From assembly GCA_032622095.1 (NCBI GenBank), contig CP136066.1:43535835-43599834 (forward strand): a stretch of DNA of 64,000 bases. The letters run 5' to 3'. The position numbers and the translations under genes are program-made. This stretch comes from Siphonodentalium dalli. Its lineage: Eukaryota > Mollusca > Scaphopoda > Gadilida > Siphonodentaliidae. The notes under the pieces were generated by a model, which did no database searches, was not told the origin of the DNA, and saw only the letters and a program-made list of their open reading frames with translations. This document shows positions 1-11,759 of the stretch, one piece after another (the first letter of the stretch is position 1; each line of letters opens with the position of its first letter).

Positions 1-560
1 TTGACGAACCATCTATTGTGAAGTGACTAGCTAACTGGTTCGCCAGGTGTACATGTCGTTATCCCATGGGGTATGAGACACATACATAGAGATGACCTTC
101 TGTAAGCTTGTATACTCATCGGCCATATGCCTTCATAGTTCAAGATGACACACACATATCATATTTAGCAAATATTTAAAATCATAAGCTAGACACCGGA
201 AAATAAATTGTTTGAAACGTTATGATTAGAGGGACCCTACTCCCAGGAAGTGGTGAATACTTTGTCGGTGTGAGCGACCTAGATTTATCAGACAAAGAAA
301 TGGAAGCTGGTCCAGATAATTATGGACGTGACGTGGCAAATCAGAATCTGTTATCAGGTAATTGTTCTGATATAACTATTCGGCGCACCTACGCTTACGG
401 CCATTATCGGCGCTAAGTGGAGACTGGATTTCGAAATGCCACATCGCGATATTAATTGTGGTTTTTCATCTTTCCAGAAGGATACGTACTATGTTATGCG
501 TTTTGATACCTTTAAGTTGAACTAGTAGATGGTTTATGTACAGTTTCGTTCATACATACC
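1..560. other. AT-rich DNA with no recognised gene
   Basis: The only open frame of note here is 64 codons (222-416, plus), and it has no domain, no biased composition and no splice context that I can recognise. I see no repeat structure in this stretch. Confidence 0.4.
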
Positions 561-1660
561 GATATTATGACAAAAAGTTGAAATTAATATGTGAAAATAT
601 CGATTTCTTTTCAACTTCTAGCCGCCAATTTAGCAGCGATCTTGGCTGTGAGTATCAATTGCCAAACCCTAATGAATACTTCATGTCACTATTCCATATC
701 AACATGTAATGGTGGATAGAAATCGCGAAACAATAACGCCCATCGTAAGAAAGTAAAGGAATGTAGACTTGTTTTCAAATTTCGGTCGCCATTTTGGCCG
801 CCATCTTCGATTTGGAAAACCATTTCTTGCATGATATGTAAAGTAATTACTTCACCTCAGTATTTCCAACTCAACTGTGCGCATGGATGGAGTTGTCTCG
901 ACAATAATGCCCAATGATGTGAATATGAGGGAATGTCGGTGATTTTTCAAAATCTGTCCGCCATTGTGGGCGCCATTTTGGATTTGGGGGACTTTTATTT
1001 GGATATGGTACAAGGAAAGTTCTTCGCCTAAATGTTCCCAACTTGTCATGACAATAATGCTCACTGATGTTAAAATCAGCGATTTTCGGCGATTTTTTAT
1101 TTCTGGTGGCCATCTTGGATTTGGGTAAATATTCCTCAACTCAGGTATAAGAGGAATCCTAGCTCGAGTATCTCCTGCAAATATATATGCATGGGTGTTG
1201 TTATAATAGCAATAACATTCATTGATTCGAAACATAACATCGCGTTATTAACGGAGATTCGGCTTTGACCTATGATACCGGCATTTGGGAAAACGTGATA
1301 TCGGACAAAAATATCCCGCAATGAATGCATATTATGGTCCCCATGTGTTCGCCAATGACTCCTCTATATGATAAATGTATAACATGACGCAAAAATTCTA
1401 ACATTTCCCCACAGAGACAAACGAAAGGTGGTAACATGTCAGAAAAATAGCATATTTTCACATTTCGGCGGCCATCTTGGCCGCCATATTGGATTTTGGG
1501 ATCGGATTTTCGGCTAATTTGTAAGGGTTGTATATTAGCACAACGAATCGAGCGGAAAACAATACCGCATGTGCTGTCATCTTTACTATAATGGCGATCA
1601 AAGAGACCTGGTGCATTAAAAAACAATGGCCGCCATGATGGACGCCATCTTGTCTGGAGT
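561..1660. repeat. Degenerate tandem repeat with GCCGCCATCTTGG core
   Basis: A block of roughly 150-170 bp recurs in diverged form near 726, 898 and 1047, with further fragments near 600, 1467 and 1555-1650. Each copy starts around an ACAATAATGCCCA-like segment and ends with a G/C core resembling GGCCGCCATCTTGGATTTGG. Several frames on the minus strand stay open across it, but their 'proteins' only translate the repeat and I do not treat them as genes. The same core recurs in unrelated repeats elsewhere in the window. Confidence 0.6.
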
Positions 1661-1889
1661 CTCTGCGGCCACTTTTTTTTCTTGTTAACAAGTAAAATAA
1701 ATTAGAGGAGACCTTAAGGAAGAAAATTAGTGGGGTGAAGTTAAGTCCTGTGGGGGGGGGGGTGCAGAGGTTGACAAATATCTCCTGGACTAATAATATA
1801 GAACTCCAAATTCTCCAATCTAACCAATCTGAAAAAATAAGAGGGTACATTTGCCAAAGTATACCATCGTACCCGTACGTCTAAGTTTA

Positions 1890-2290
1890 CCCACGCCATT
1901 TGGGCATTTTACAAGTGTACTGTAGGCTACACAATACACATGTATACCATGCGCATGTTGCACGAACCGAAGTTAACCCTCTAGCTACCGAAGTAAACCC
2001 TCGTAATTGTAGGCCTATCCAAGTACACCCAATATACCCAGGTCATTTTGACACTTTACAAGGTAATGTACCCATATACACCAGTGTGTAGTACCCAAAT
2101 ATACCCTGTTGTCTACCAAAGTAGGTCATTTTGTCAATTTAAAATGGTACTGTATCCATGTATACCACGGTACACTAAAAGTTATGCCATGGTACAAATG
2201 TACCTATCTACCAAAGTAAAACATCGTACCTGTACCCAAGTTAATCAGGTCATTTGGACATTTTAAGGGTAATGTACCCATGTATGGTGA
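1890..2290. repeat. Diverged tandem repeat rich in GTACC/TATACC
   Basis: Segments beginning with an AGGTCATTTTGACA-like motif followed by GGTAATGTACCCATGTATACC-like text start near 1895, 2040, 2123 and 2247, giving an irregular period of about 85-145 bp. Copies are diverged, which suggests an old minisatellite. Short plus-strand open frames here are repeat translations. Confidence 0.55.
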
Positions 2291-4338
2291 ACGAGCGCGA
2301 ACGCCCATGGCGCATACATTATGCATGCAGTCGAGTTATGTGCATTTGTGATAATCGATATTGTCATTCAAACAAAACTGCAATGGTAAGAATTCGCCAA
2401 GGGAGCAATTAAATATATGCTTTATCGATGTACCGAGATTCGAGTAGTTCCTTTCCTTACAGGTGACTTTCTTCTTAACCTGGTAGTTTGTCGAATATCA
2501 TAATAAACCCTCTTATATCGACATCACTATATACATGAGGAATTATATATTTACCACATGACGCTCGTTCAATTAATAAATTCATACAACTAACGAAGTC
2601 GCAAAATTATAATATAGTTATCTTCCGGGTGACAATGACCCATTCATCTATAGGCTATGCATATATATGTACACTGCATTTATGGACTCATTGGGTGTGC
2701 CCACTCGGAAATGTGTGCTTTACACTTGGTCTAAATATCATAGTACCATATTGGTCATAAAATTGTCATAAATACCATATAGTTTACTATTTTACACCGC
2801 AGTACACAAATATACCAAATACTTGCTCCTATATTAGTCCCCATTTAAGTCATCTGAGATCAAAGGCGCATACCCCATGATATTCCCCATGGTCATCTGA
2901 ACCCTAATTAAAATCGGGTCAATATGCCAGTGTGAATCAATTGTCAGCGACCAGATTCCAACATTTCTGGGTATACAATTAATAATTTTTTGCGATTTCA
3001 AAAAGGTGAATGCCTTGATCTCACGCATGTGCATGCTGTTGTTCGCATGCATGTATCTAACCGGATATTCGTTTAGTATTAACATACTTTGAGTTTGTAC
3101 ATAGACCACACGTGCAGGACGAAACGCTACGATCATATTTATTTTACAGACTTTATGACTCGTTCCCACTCGAGTAGACCGTTACATGACAATGGAACGG
3201 AATCATCTTATCGAATATACAGATATCGTATAGCTACTAATTATACAATGTCTGGCTTTTTAGAGAGTCATCAGATAATATTGTGACGATTCTATTTTAA
3301 CCCTAAACATCCATACACATATGATCACAATTAATTATGTGGCACATTTGCGTGCATTCTCAATGGATGTCGATGGGCCTGCATATGTCACCTTTATTGT
3401 GTCTATGTAACACAAGTTGTCAGCATGGGCTTATATCAAGCTACAACACCACGTATAATTAAAATCAGACTAAGAATTTATTCTCCAATCGCCGGACGTG
3501 TTCGGTATGACACAGTATAAATATTAATTCATAATACACACATGTACATGCATATATAATCGTGGCACAAGTACACAATATAGGTCTGGAATCGTGTACA
3601 CGTGGTGGGTGTTTGTTGTGAGTTGGGTTTGTTGTGGTGGGGTACAGTGTGTGTGCAATGTTGCTTTTCCACATGGTCTGTTCTCTTAGTCGGGTAATTC
3701 ATACACTCATTCGCTTATAGGGATGTGGCAGTGGTGTGTTGGTGTAACATATCACACACCCCCCCCCCCCCCCGTACGTTGGTCAACACATTAAAAATTT
3801 GGAAATGTCTTGACGACACAACCTCAGTTGGAAATTTCATTCCAAAAACTGGTTCATATTTTTTCAGTATTTAGTGTGTAAATTGATTTCAGACAAAAAA
3901 CCCGCATATTTAGATAATTTAAATAATTTCCGCCAAATTGGTAAACTGAAATGGTCACCAGATGAAAAAATCTAAACTTAAGGGTTGTCATCTCCAACAG
4001 CTGGAAGAACCAGTAACTCGATGGAAACTCAAACCTAACAGGGGGTGCAAATAGAAGTTCCTGAAAGGGGGTGTATTAAGAAACTCTAGGTGAACACCCC
4101 AACGGCCCTCTAGCCACGTCCCTGCTAATTCATGATTTACACTGATTTAATGTTTCCATTCGTTGTACAGTTCCGGGCCAATACTATCCAATAATAGCAC
4201 ATAATAGCCTATACTATTAATATGACATTAACATGGAATCATTTTCGTTAACAGTCTTTTCCATGTAGACTGATGGCACGTTTCACACTAGACATTCCCT
4301 ATTATCGACATTTAATGTCCGAACCGATTTCATCACAT
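2291..4338. other. No gene recognised; one poly(C) tract
   Basis: About 2 kb of AT-rich sequence. The longest open frame (111 codons, minus, 2834-3169) has no recognisable feature. A run of 15 C lies at 3759-3773. Nothing else is clear. Confidence 0.4.
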
Positions 4339-5724
4339 TAGTCGGGGAGCCAATAAGGTCCACCTGCACCCCCCCCCCCCCGATGATTACAAATAACCTT
4401 ATTTTTATTGTTCCCTATGGTATCCAGATAAAGAATCCGGATTTCACCGAAAAATAAAGGTGGCCCTACTAGGTGCTAGAGCCATTTGAATCCAAGATGG
4501 CCGCCATTTCCTCTGATTCCGACCAGCTGTATTTAATCGTTGTAATAGATCGGTTGTTAGCAAAAGACACAGACAAAATGTATGCCATTTTGTTGGTATG
4601 ATGTCCTTCTTCAAAATGACGGCAAATAATTTCGAAAAAAAATCAAAATGGCCGCCGAAAAATGACGTCATATGCACGAAAATAGGAAATTTAATTAATA
4701 TTTCACCATATCTTCCATTTTCCTTCACATTAATCATCAGTAAAAGGCAATATTTTTAAGACAGTCATCAAGCGTGATATTATAGCGTCATTTTAAGACA
4801 TTTTCCATTTACGAGGGTTCCGTAATAGATACAGAAAGAGGATTTGAAAAAGAGGGGTGAAATTTTCGATTTTTTTGCAAGACGATTTTGATAGTCATTT
4901 TATCGACAAACCACACAGGCTGTTACTAGAATGTCAACAACTATGTGCTTTATTTTATTGGACGGATGTTTTACTTCAATTGGAATGAAATTGGTGTAGA
5001 AAATTTCTAAAATGGCCGCCGAAAATATGAAAAATGGTAAATATTGCCCCAGGGTGTCCTGCAATGGCTTACAAGTTGTGGTTGATATATAAAATTGGCT
5101 AATATGTATTATATACATTGAATACTAACATATCTGATGCACCATGGATCATTGTTTCTATTGTCACCACTGACATCGCCAGAAATATTGGATTTTTCTC
5201 TCAGAAACTTGACATAAATATCGGCAAAAATTCACTTTTCAGGGTTGGACAATTTTTTAAAGTAAAATGCAACTATCATTGGTATCAAAGGTATTTATTG
5301 TTTTGGTCTATCTTAAATGTGTCACACTACGGTGTTTATAGACCAAATTGCTCAAGATGGCTTCCAAAATGGCAACCAAATTTGTAAAAAGTTAACTTTT
5401 TACATATATCCCGAACATTATTATCTGCGTTATCCGACAAGGTAGCAAACTGTGACTCACTTGGTTAATATACGTGTTAGTTAATTAACTGACAACTACG
5501 TTCTATTCTGTTTGTCCCAGTTCCGTATGGGGCATGACAAATTCATTTTAAAGTTGCAGTATGGAATTTTGAGGAGAACCTCTTTTGTGATTCTGGCCAT
5601 ATTATTGAAAGGAAATGGGCAGAACTTTGAGACGGAACTGAGATGAACCATAATATGTGACTATTCTGGCCCATTATGATAAAACATATCAACTGGATGG
5701 ACAAGATGGATGCCAAGATGGCAG

Positions 5725-6855
5725 CCAGGGAGTTACTATATGATCATAGGTGATGTGAATATGTATACAGGGAGTTACTGTATGGTCATGAATGATGTGA
5801 ATAGGTATACAAGGAGTGACTATATGGTTATGAGTGGGGTGTCCATGGTGAGATGCATAGGAATATAAGGAGTGGCTGTATGGGCATGTGTGAGGTGAAT
5901 CGGTATACATGTAGTGACTGTACGGTGTATTGTTGTGTGTGGCCGATGTGACCGTATGGGCATTGCTGTGGTGTATATATATAACGAGAGTAGTTACATG
6001 GTCATCCGTGTGTTGTTTATGTATATATGGAGTGACTGTAAGGTCGTGGTGGGATGTATATGTGTACCGTGTGTGGCTGTATTGTGACATGTGGGTGTAT
6101 ATGTATACTTGTGCTGTCTGTATGATCATGGATGGAGTGCGTAGATAAATAGGGAGTGATTTTATGGTTATGGGTAATGTGTATAGGTGCACATAGTATG
6201 CCTGTACGGTCAAGATTGAAGTTATATGCATACCTGGAATAAGCTGGATGGTCATTGACGAGCGTGTGGCTATATAGGGAGTGCCCTTTTGGTAACGGGT
6301 TGGTCGTATATTTATATATGTTGGGGATGTATTATCATCGGTGGTGTATAAGGTGTAGATGAATGATCATGGATGGCGTGTATGAGTATACAGTGAGTTG
6401 CTGAATTGTCATGTGTGATGTGTATATGCAAGTATGAAACTTATGAGTGGTCGTGTGTGCGGGTATTGGTATATTTGGAAGGGCTCACCATTGGTGAGGT
6501 GTATATGTATATCTGGATTGACTCTATGGTCATGGGTATGGCGAATAGATATACATGTAGTGGCTGTATGGTCCGTGGTGAGGTGAATAGGTATACAATG
6601 AGTAACTGTATGATCGTGAAGGTGGTGAATATGTATACACAGAGTGACTATATGGTCAGGTGTAGGAGTATACCTGGTGTTCATGCATGGTGACTCATGG
6701 CTGTATCGTCATTTGTGGCATGTACTATTGTACCGGTATAACAAAATATGGCTGTATGGTCAGGTGTGCGTGTATAGAGTGGGTGACTATATTGTCATTT
6801 GTGTGGTGTTTATGTAGATATGAGGTCATGGGTGGGTTGTACATGTGTAATTTGG
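5725..6855 (+). repeat. 42-bp minisatellite array, left Foldback arm
   Basis: The first clean units start at 5729, 5771 and 5869 and are 42 bp long, built on GGAGTGACTGTATGGTCATG followed by a GAGGTGAATAGGTATACA-like half. Later units vary in length and sequence. The open frames across this block are repeat translations, not genes. Confidence 0.7.
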
Positions 6856-6974
6856 GTGGCTATCGCTTTCCACAATAACTCAAGGATGTGTTAATCAATA
6901 GAGAGGTCATGTCAAAGAGTTCTCCACCTTGATAGTGTTTGTGTACATGGGGGAACTTTAAACGTGAAAAGCGA

Positions 6975-7885
6975 TAGCCACCCATTACCACACAGTCATT
7001 CCATATATACATAAACACCACATACATAACAATATAGTGACCAACTGTATAAACGTACACCTGACCCATGACCACGGATGGCCATACAGCCATGAGTCAC
7101 AATGCAGGCACATCGGGTATAATCCTAAACATGACCCATAACCATAGAGTCACTCCTTGTATACCCATTCACCTCACCATTGGCCATACGGTCATCCCAT
7201 GTATACCTATTCTCCACACACACGGTCAAATAGACATTCAATATATACATCAACACCACAGCAATGACCATAGAGTCACCCCGGGTATACATATCCACCT
7301 CACCAATGGTCATATAGCCACTCGCTTCATACACATACCCTCACACATGGCACCTGGTATACCCCTTCATCTGACCTATGGCCATATAGTCACCCCGTGT
7401 GTACCTATTCAAAACATACATACATGATCATGGTCAATCATTGTATATATATTCACCTCACCCTTGGCCATGTCACTCCCTGTATCCCTATTTGTCACAC
7501 CATAGCAGAATAGCAACTCAATATATACTAATACTCCTCAGCCATGTCAGTATATTCACTCCATGTATGCATATGCACATCATCCATGGCCATATAGCCG
7601 CTCGCTATATACACATACCCCTCGCCCATGACCATATAGCAACACATGTGTATACCCGTATAACCTACACATGACCATACCGCCACGAGTCACCAAGCAG
7701 GAACACCGGATATACTCATACACCTGACCATTTAGTCACTCCCTGTATAGCTATTCATTACATTTATGATCATAGTCACTCATTGTATACATACATGTAC
7801 TCATCTCACCATTGACCATACAATAACTCCCTGTATACATATTCACCTCACCTATGATCATATAGTAACTCCCTGGCTACTATCT
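6975..7885 (-). repeat. 42-bp minisatellite array, right Foldback arm (inverted)
   Basis: The reverse complement of the left-arm array, with units reading CTGTATACATATTCACCTCA then CATGACCATATAGTCACTCC-like text. It is about 220 bp shorter than the left array, so unit numbers have changed since the arms were copied. Confidence 0.7.
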
Positions 7886-9257
7886 TGGCATCCACCCTAT
7901 ATCCAGTTGATATGTTTTATCACAATGGACCAGAATAGCCACATATTATGGTTCATCTCAGTTCCGTTTCAAAGTTCTGCCCATTTCCTTTCAATAATAT
8001 GGCCAGAATCACAAAAGAGGTTCTCCTCAAAATTCCATACTGCAACTTTAAAATGAATTTGTCATGCCCCATACGGAACTGGGACAAACAGAATAGAACG
8101 TAGTTGTCAGTTAATTAACTAACACGTATACTAACCAAGAGAGTCACAGTTTGCTACCTTGTCGGATAACGCAGATAATAATGTTCGGGATATATGTAAA
8201 AAGTTAACTTTTTACAAATTTGGTTGCCATTTTGGAAGCCATCTTGAGCAATTTGGTCTATAAACACCGTAGTGTGACACATTTAAGATAGACCAAAACA
8301 ATAAATACCTTTGATACCAATAATAGTTGCATTTTACTTAAAAAAATTGTCCAACCCTGAAAAGTGAATTTTTGCCGATATTTATGTCAAGTTTCTGAGA
8401 GAAAAATCCAATATTTCTGGTGATTTCAGTGGTGACAATAGAAACAATGATCCATGGTGCATCAGACATGTTAGTATTCAATGTATATAATACATATTAG
8501 CCAATTTTATATATCAACCACAACTTGTAAGCCATTGCAGGACACCCTGGGGCAATATTTACCATTTTGGAAAGTTTCGGCGGCCATTTTGGAAATTTTC
8601 TACACCAATTTCATTCCAATTGAAGTAAAACATCCGTCCAATAAAATAAAGCACATAGTTGTTGACATTCTATTAACAGCCTGTGTGGTTTGTCGATAAA
8701 ATGACTATCAAAATCGTCTTGCAAAAAAATCGAAAATTTCACCCCTCTTTTTCAAATCCTCTTTCTGTATCTATTACGGAACCCTCGTCAATGGAAAATG
8801 TCTTAAAATGACGCTATAATATCACGCTTGATGACTGTCTTAAAAATATTGCCATTTACTGATGATTAATGGGAAGAAAAATGGAAGATGTGGTGAAATA
8901 TTAATTAAATTTCCTATTTTCGTGCATATGACGTCATTTTTCGGCGGCCATTTTGAATTTTTTTCGAAATTATTTGCCGTCATTTTGAAGAAGGACATCA
9001 TACCAACAAAATGGCATACATTTTGTCTGTGTCTTTTGCTAACAACCGATCTATTACAACGATTAAATACAGCTGGTCGGAATCAGAGGAAATGGCGGCC
9101 ATCTTGGATTCAAATGGCTCTAGCACCTAGTAGGGCCACCTTTATTTTTCGGTGAAATCCGGATTCTTTATCTGGATACCATAGGGAACAATAAAAATAA
9201 GGTTATTTGTAATCATCGGGGGGGGGGTGCAGGTGGACCTTATTGGCTGCCCGACTA

Positions 9258-9983
9258 CATTGCATGCGCTTCTTCGACAGGCAGAAAAGGTGCCAAAACC
9301 CTTGAACAACCGAATAATCCACTTATGGCACTAATCCTCCCAAGTAACTACATATTATTATTACGCAGTGGGAAAGGTGGGCGCGATTTTTACAACTGTC
9401 TAGTGTCGAGTAACAAGAAACTTGACGTTTGCTCGAAATGGGAATCCAAACTACGGGAGTACAATATTCCGTGGGATGTTTGCTTCAGCGCCCCATTCCA
9501 GTCCACGTCTGACACTAAACTACACTGGCTTCAATTTCGTATAAACTGTAGAATTTTAGCCACCAATAAATTTATAAAAATGGCCAAGTTTAGACAAGAC
9601 GATCTTTGCAACCGATGTCGAACACAAGACACGATATGCCACATATTTTGGGAATGTCCGCATGTGCAATCATACCTATAGACAAGCTTTCCAAATGGAC
9701 AATATCAAACAATTTCGTCATTCCTTTAACAAAAAAGACAATGACGCTTGGAAACATTAGCAAGCGAATGGATAACATTACAAATAATTTAATTTTGATT
9801 ATTAAAAACTATACTTACAGAATAAAATTTACAACTGATCAACTATCTATGGATGCTTTAATTTCAGAACTCAACTTTAGGTATAATTGCGAAAAATACA
9901 ATGCATACTGCAGACTTGAACGTAATATGTTCGATAATAAATGGCTTCTATTGAAACGAGCACTTGAAAACGAAACCCGATAG
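9258..9983 (+). pseudogene. 3' end of a LINE retrotransposon ORF2 (zf-RVT region)
   Basis: The plus-strand frame that includes 9325-9681 is open back to the Foldback junction at about 9258. It ends with a reverse-transcriptase-associated zinc-binding segment: LHWLQFRINCRILATNKF followed by CNRC and HIFWEC (CxxC...HxxxC). This is the layout of the C-terminal zf-RVT domain of non-LTR retrotransposons. After a stop at 9681 the reading continues in another frame to 9983, giving the usual basic, tryptophan-containing LINE C-terminus ending LLLKRALENETR, so there is a frameshift at about 9675. Reverse transcriptase and endonuclease domains are absent. The copy is truncated exactly at the Foldback edge, either by 5' truncation during retrotransposition or because the Foldback element interrupts it. 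I could not find the missing LINE part on the other side. Confidence 0.75.
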
Positions 9984-11156
9984 CAGATACAACACTTTAA
10001 AGGCCGGTCGAATATATATATATAGCAATATCATATTGGTAAATTAAAAGTCGAAATATCGCTAGTCATTGATCGATTGTTCGTAAACAACGAAATAATA
10101 CTAATTTGTCAGCAATGAATTACTTGCACACAACTCTATTAATATAGCCCCCCCCCCCCCGGCATCGATGCTGTATCATCTGCATATGACATATCCTGAC
10201 TGTTCGCAGCGTTGTGTCGTGGAACGTGCCCAATCTTCCATATATATTTGATATAAACATGTTATATGCCCATGCACATGTCACCTTAGATGATGTCACC
10301 AGGTGCGAATGAAGAGTGTGAGATTATGTGCTTGAGACTGTGAGATAGTTTTCGCCTCCCCCCCCCCTTGAAATATCTGATGCTAATGTATATGTGTGTG
10401 ATATTCCGTGTATGTTTTGCTATTCAATAAACAAAATAATAATATGACATTAGAACATAAAACACAAATAAACATACACGTTTTCGCCCTTGCAAATGCA
10501 CCCTCAACCTAAAGATAGTCCATGTGCCGGCCTGCCCGAATGGGGATATTTTCAAGCAGAATCGGTCAAAATGCGAAGTATGTCATCCGAATCTTTGACA
10601 TCCCAAATCTGGTTGGCGACATCTCACCGCAGGATCGATCTGATGCTTTGACACACGAAATTATGGCGGGCCCCAGACTTGATCGCGGGTAGTATATTTG
10701 CGAACCGCTCCGTAGGCTAGACAATTTTATGGCTAATTAAACAGATATATTTCTATTGATACACGCATTATCCACCGCCAATGGCTGATAATTATGTTTC
10801 AAACGAACTACCTAACGTCAAAACGTGTCTACTATTTATGATAAAATCGGAAATGAGACGGAATTTCCATTAAATTTGTGGGGACGAGAGCAAGCTACGG
10901 TAGCTATCCCACCGAGGGAACATTCCGCTTTACGAAATTATGTTTTGAATAGTGGATATCACCATTCAACTGAGAGATATATTGATTCATCTGAGGGAAG
11001 ATATGTTCATTTGTAAAAACTGCATGGTCTGGTTTGGCGATACCTTCGAGTTTGGCGATACCACGCACACGGGAGTGGTCACTCCCCGGGTCAATTGAGC
11101 CCTGTGTACAACTTTTCCATTTATTGGTATAGATAATAAATATTAATATCAGCTAT
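9984..11156. other. Non-coding; possible LINE 3' UTR, then AT-rich DNA
   Basis: The first few hundred bases may be the LINE 3' untranslated tail. Runs of C occur at 10148-10160 and 10358-10367. The 63-codon frame at 10825-11016 has no recognisable feature. Confidence 0.4.
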
Positions 11157-11565
11157 ATCTATATAAACCGAAAGTACATTATGAGAAGAGAACCTGTTTT
11201 CTCTGAACTCAAAACATTATTAGCAGGTCGAGGTCACAGGGGCATGTACTTAAAACGAGTAAAATATAAATTAACAAATTTATCAGTTTAAACGATCGTG
11301 CCACTTTAAACATGCATCGATAAAAATATATATATTTAGTTATATATTGTTTATCCATGCATCTTTACAGTGGCGCACTCGTTTTAAACTGATATATATT
11401 TTATTTATATTTTACTGGTTTTAACGACACGCCCCTGTGGCCGAGGTCAAGTGAACCAGAGTGTGCTATATAATTATATAGAAACCAAAAGTGCAATCTG
11501 AGAAGAGAGCCAGTTTTCTCGGAACTCCATACATTCTTAGCAAGTCGATGTCAAACGAACCAGAG
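11157..11565. repeat. Tandem pair of about 85-bp units split by a MITE
   Basis: A segment reading AACCGAAAGTACATTATGAG...TTTTCTC...TTAGCAGGTCGAGGTCA at 11167-11236 is repeated, diverged, at 11475-11555. A palindromic element (11237-11437) sits between them, directly after the first unit. Confidence 0.55.
11237..11437. mobile_element. Palindromic MITE, hAT-like termini (201 bp)
   Basis: Begins CAGGGGC and ends GCCCCTG. The arms of about 88 bp are imperfect inverted copies around a short AT-rich centre. CAGGG-type ends are typical of hAT elements, which make 8-bp target duplications. CGAGGTCA lies just left of the element and recurs 4 bp beyond its right end, so the exact edge and duplication are ambiguous. 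No coding capacity. Confidence 0.65.
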
Positions 11566-11759
11566 TGGCTTACGATAATATAAATTGTGGGGTTACTAAG
11601 TTTGACATTTTAAGACATCTGATGTCAACGCACCTATACCATGACACTCCCCGGGTCAAGTGACTTATATGTACACATTTAAGCTACGATTATCTGGCTG
11701 TTTGATATCAACATTGAGTTTGTTAGCATAGATAACTTGGATTTTCGGTGCCAAATTAA

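Larger units (their letters stand above)
4339..9257. mobile_element. Foldback-like element, 4.9 kb inverted repeat
   Basis: The whole segment is a single giant inverted repeat. The left arm begins TAGTCGGGGAGCCAATAAGG and the right arm ends with its near-perfect complement. Arms of about 2.4 kb mirror each other: the minus-strand frames at 4444-4737 and 4900-5118 reappear on the plus strand at 8862-9155 and 8481-8699 with only a few residue changes. The outer about 1.4 kb of each arm is non-repetitive and includes a poly(C)/poly(G) tract (4369-4381 and 9218-9227). The inner part is an inverted pair of 42-bp minisatellite arrays. A spacer of about 100 bp (6872-6969) separates the arms. Long terminal inverted repeats containing tandem repeats are the hallmark of Foldback/Galileo-type DNA transposons. 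No transposase is visible, so it would be non-autonomous. Exact ends are uncertain by a few bases; only CAT is shared by the two flanks. Confidence 0.75.

Noticed and set aside
4444-4737. 97-codon minus frame conserved at 8862-9155
   Set aside because: The conservation comes from the two arms of one inverted repeat being copies, not from selection between species; no domain is visible.
5689-6255. 188-codon minus-strand frame with His/Thr/Tyr-rich repeats
   Set aside because: It translates the 42-bp minisatellite of the Foldback arm. Similar frames exist on both strands and in the mirror arm.
9325-9327. ATG 9325 as a true gene start
   Set aside because: The LINE-like frame is open upstream to the Foldback border, so this is an internal methionine of a truncated ORF2.
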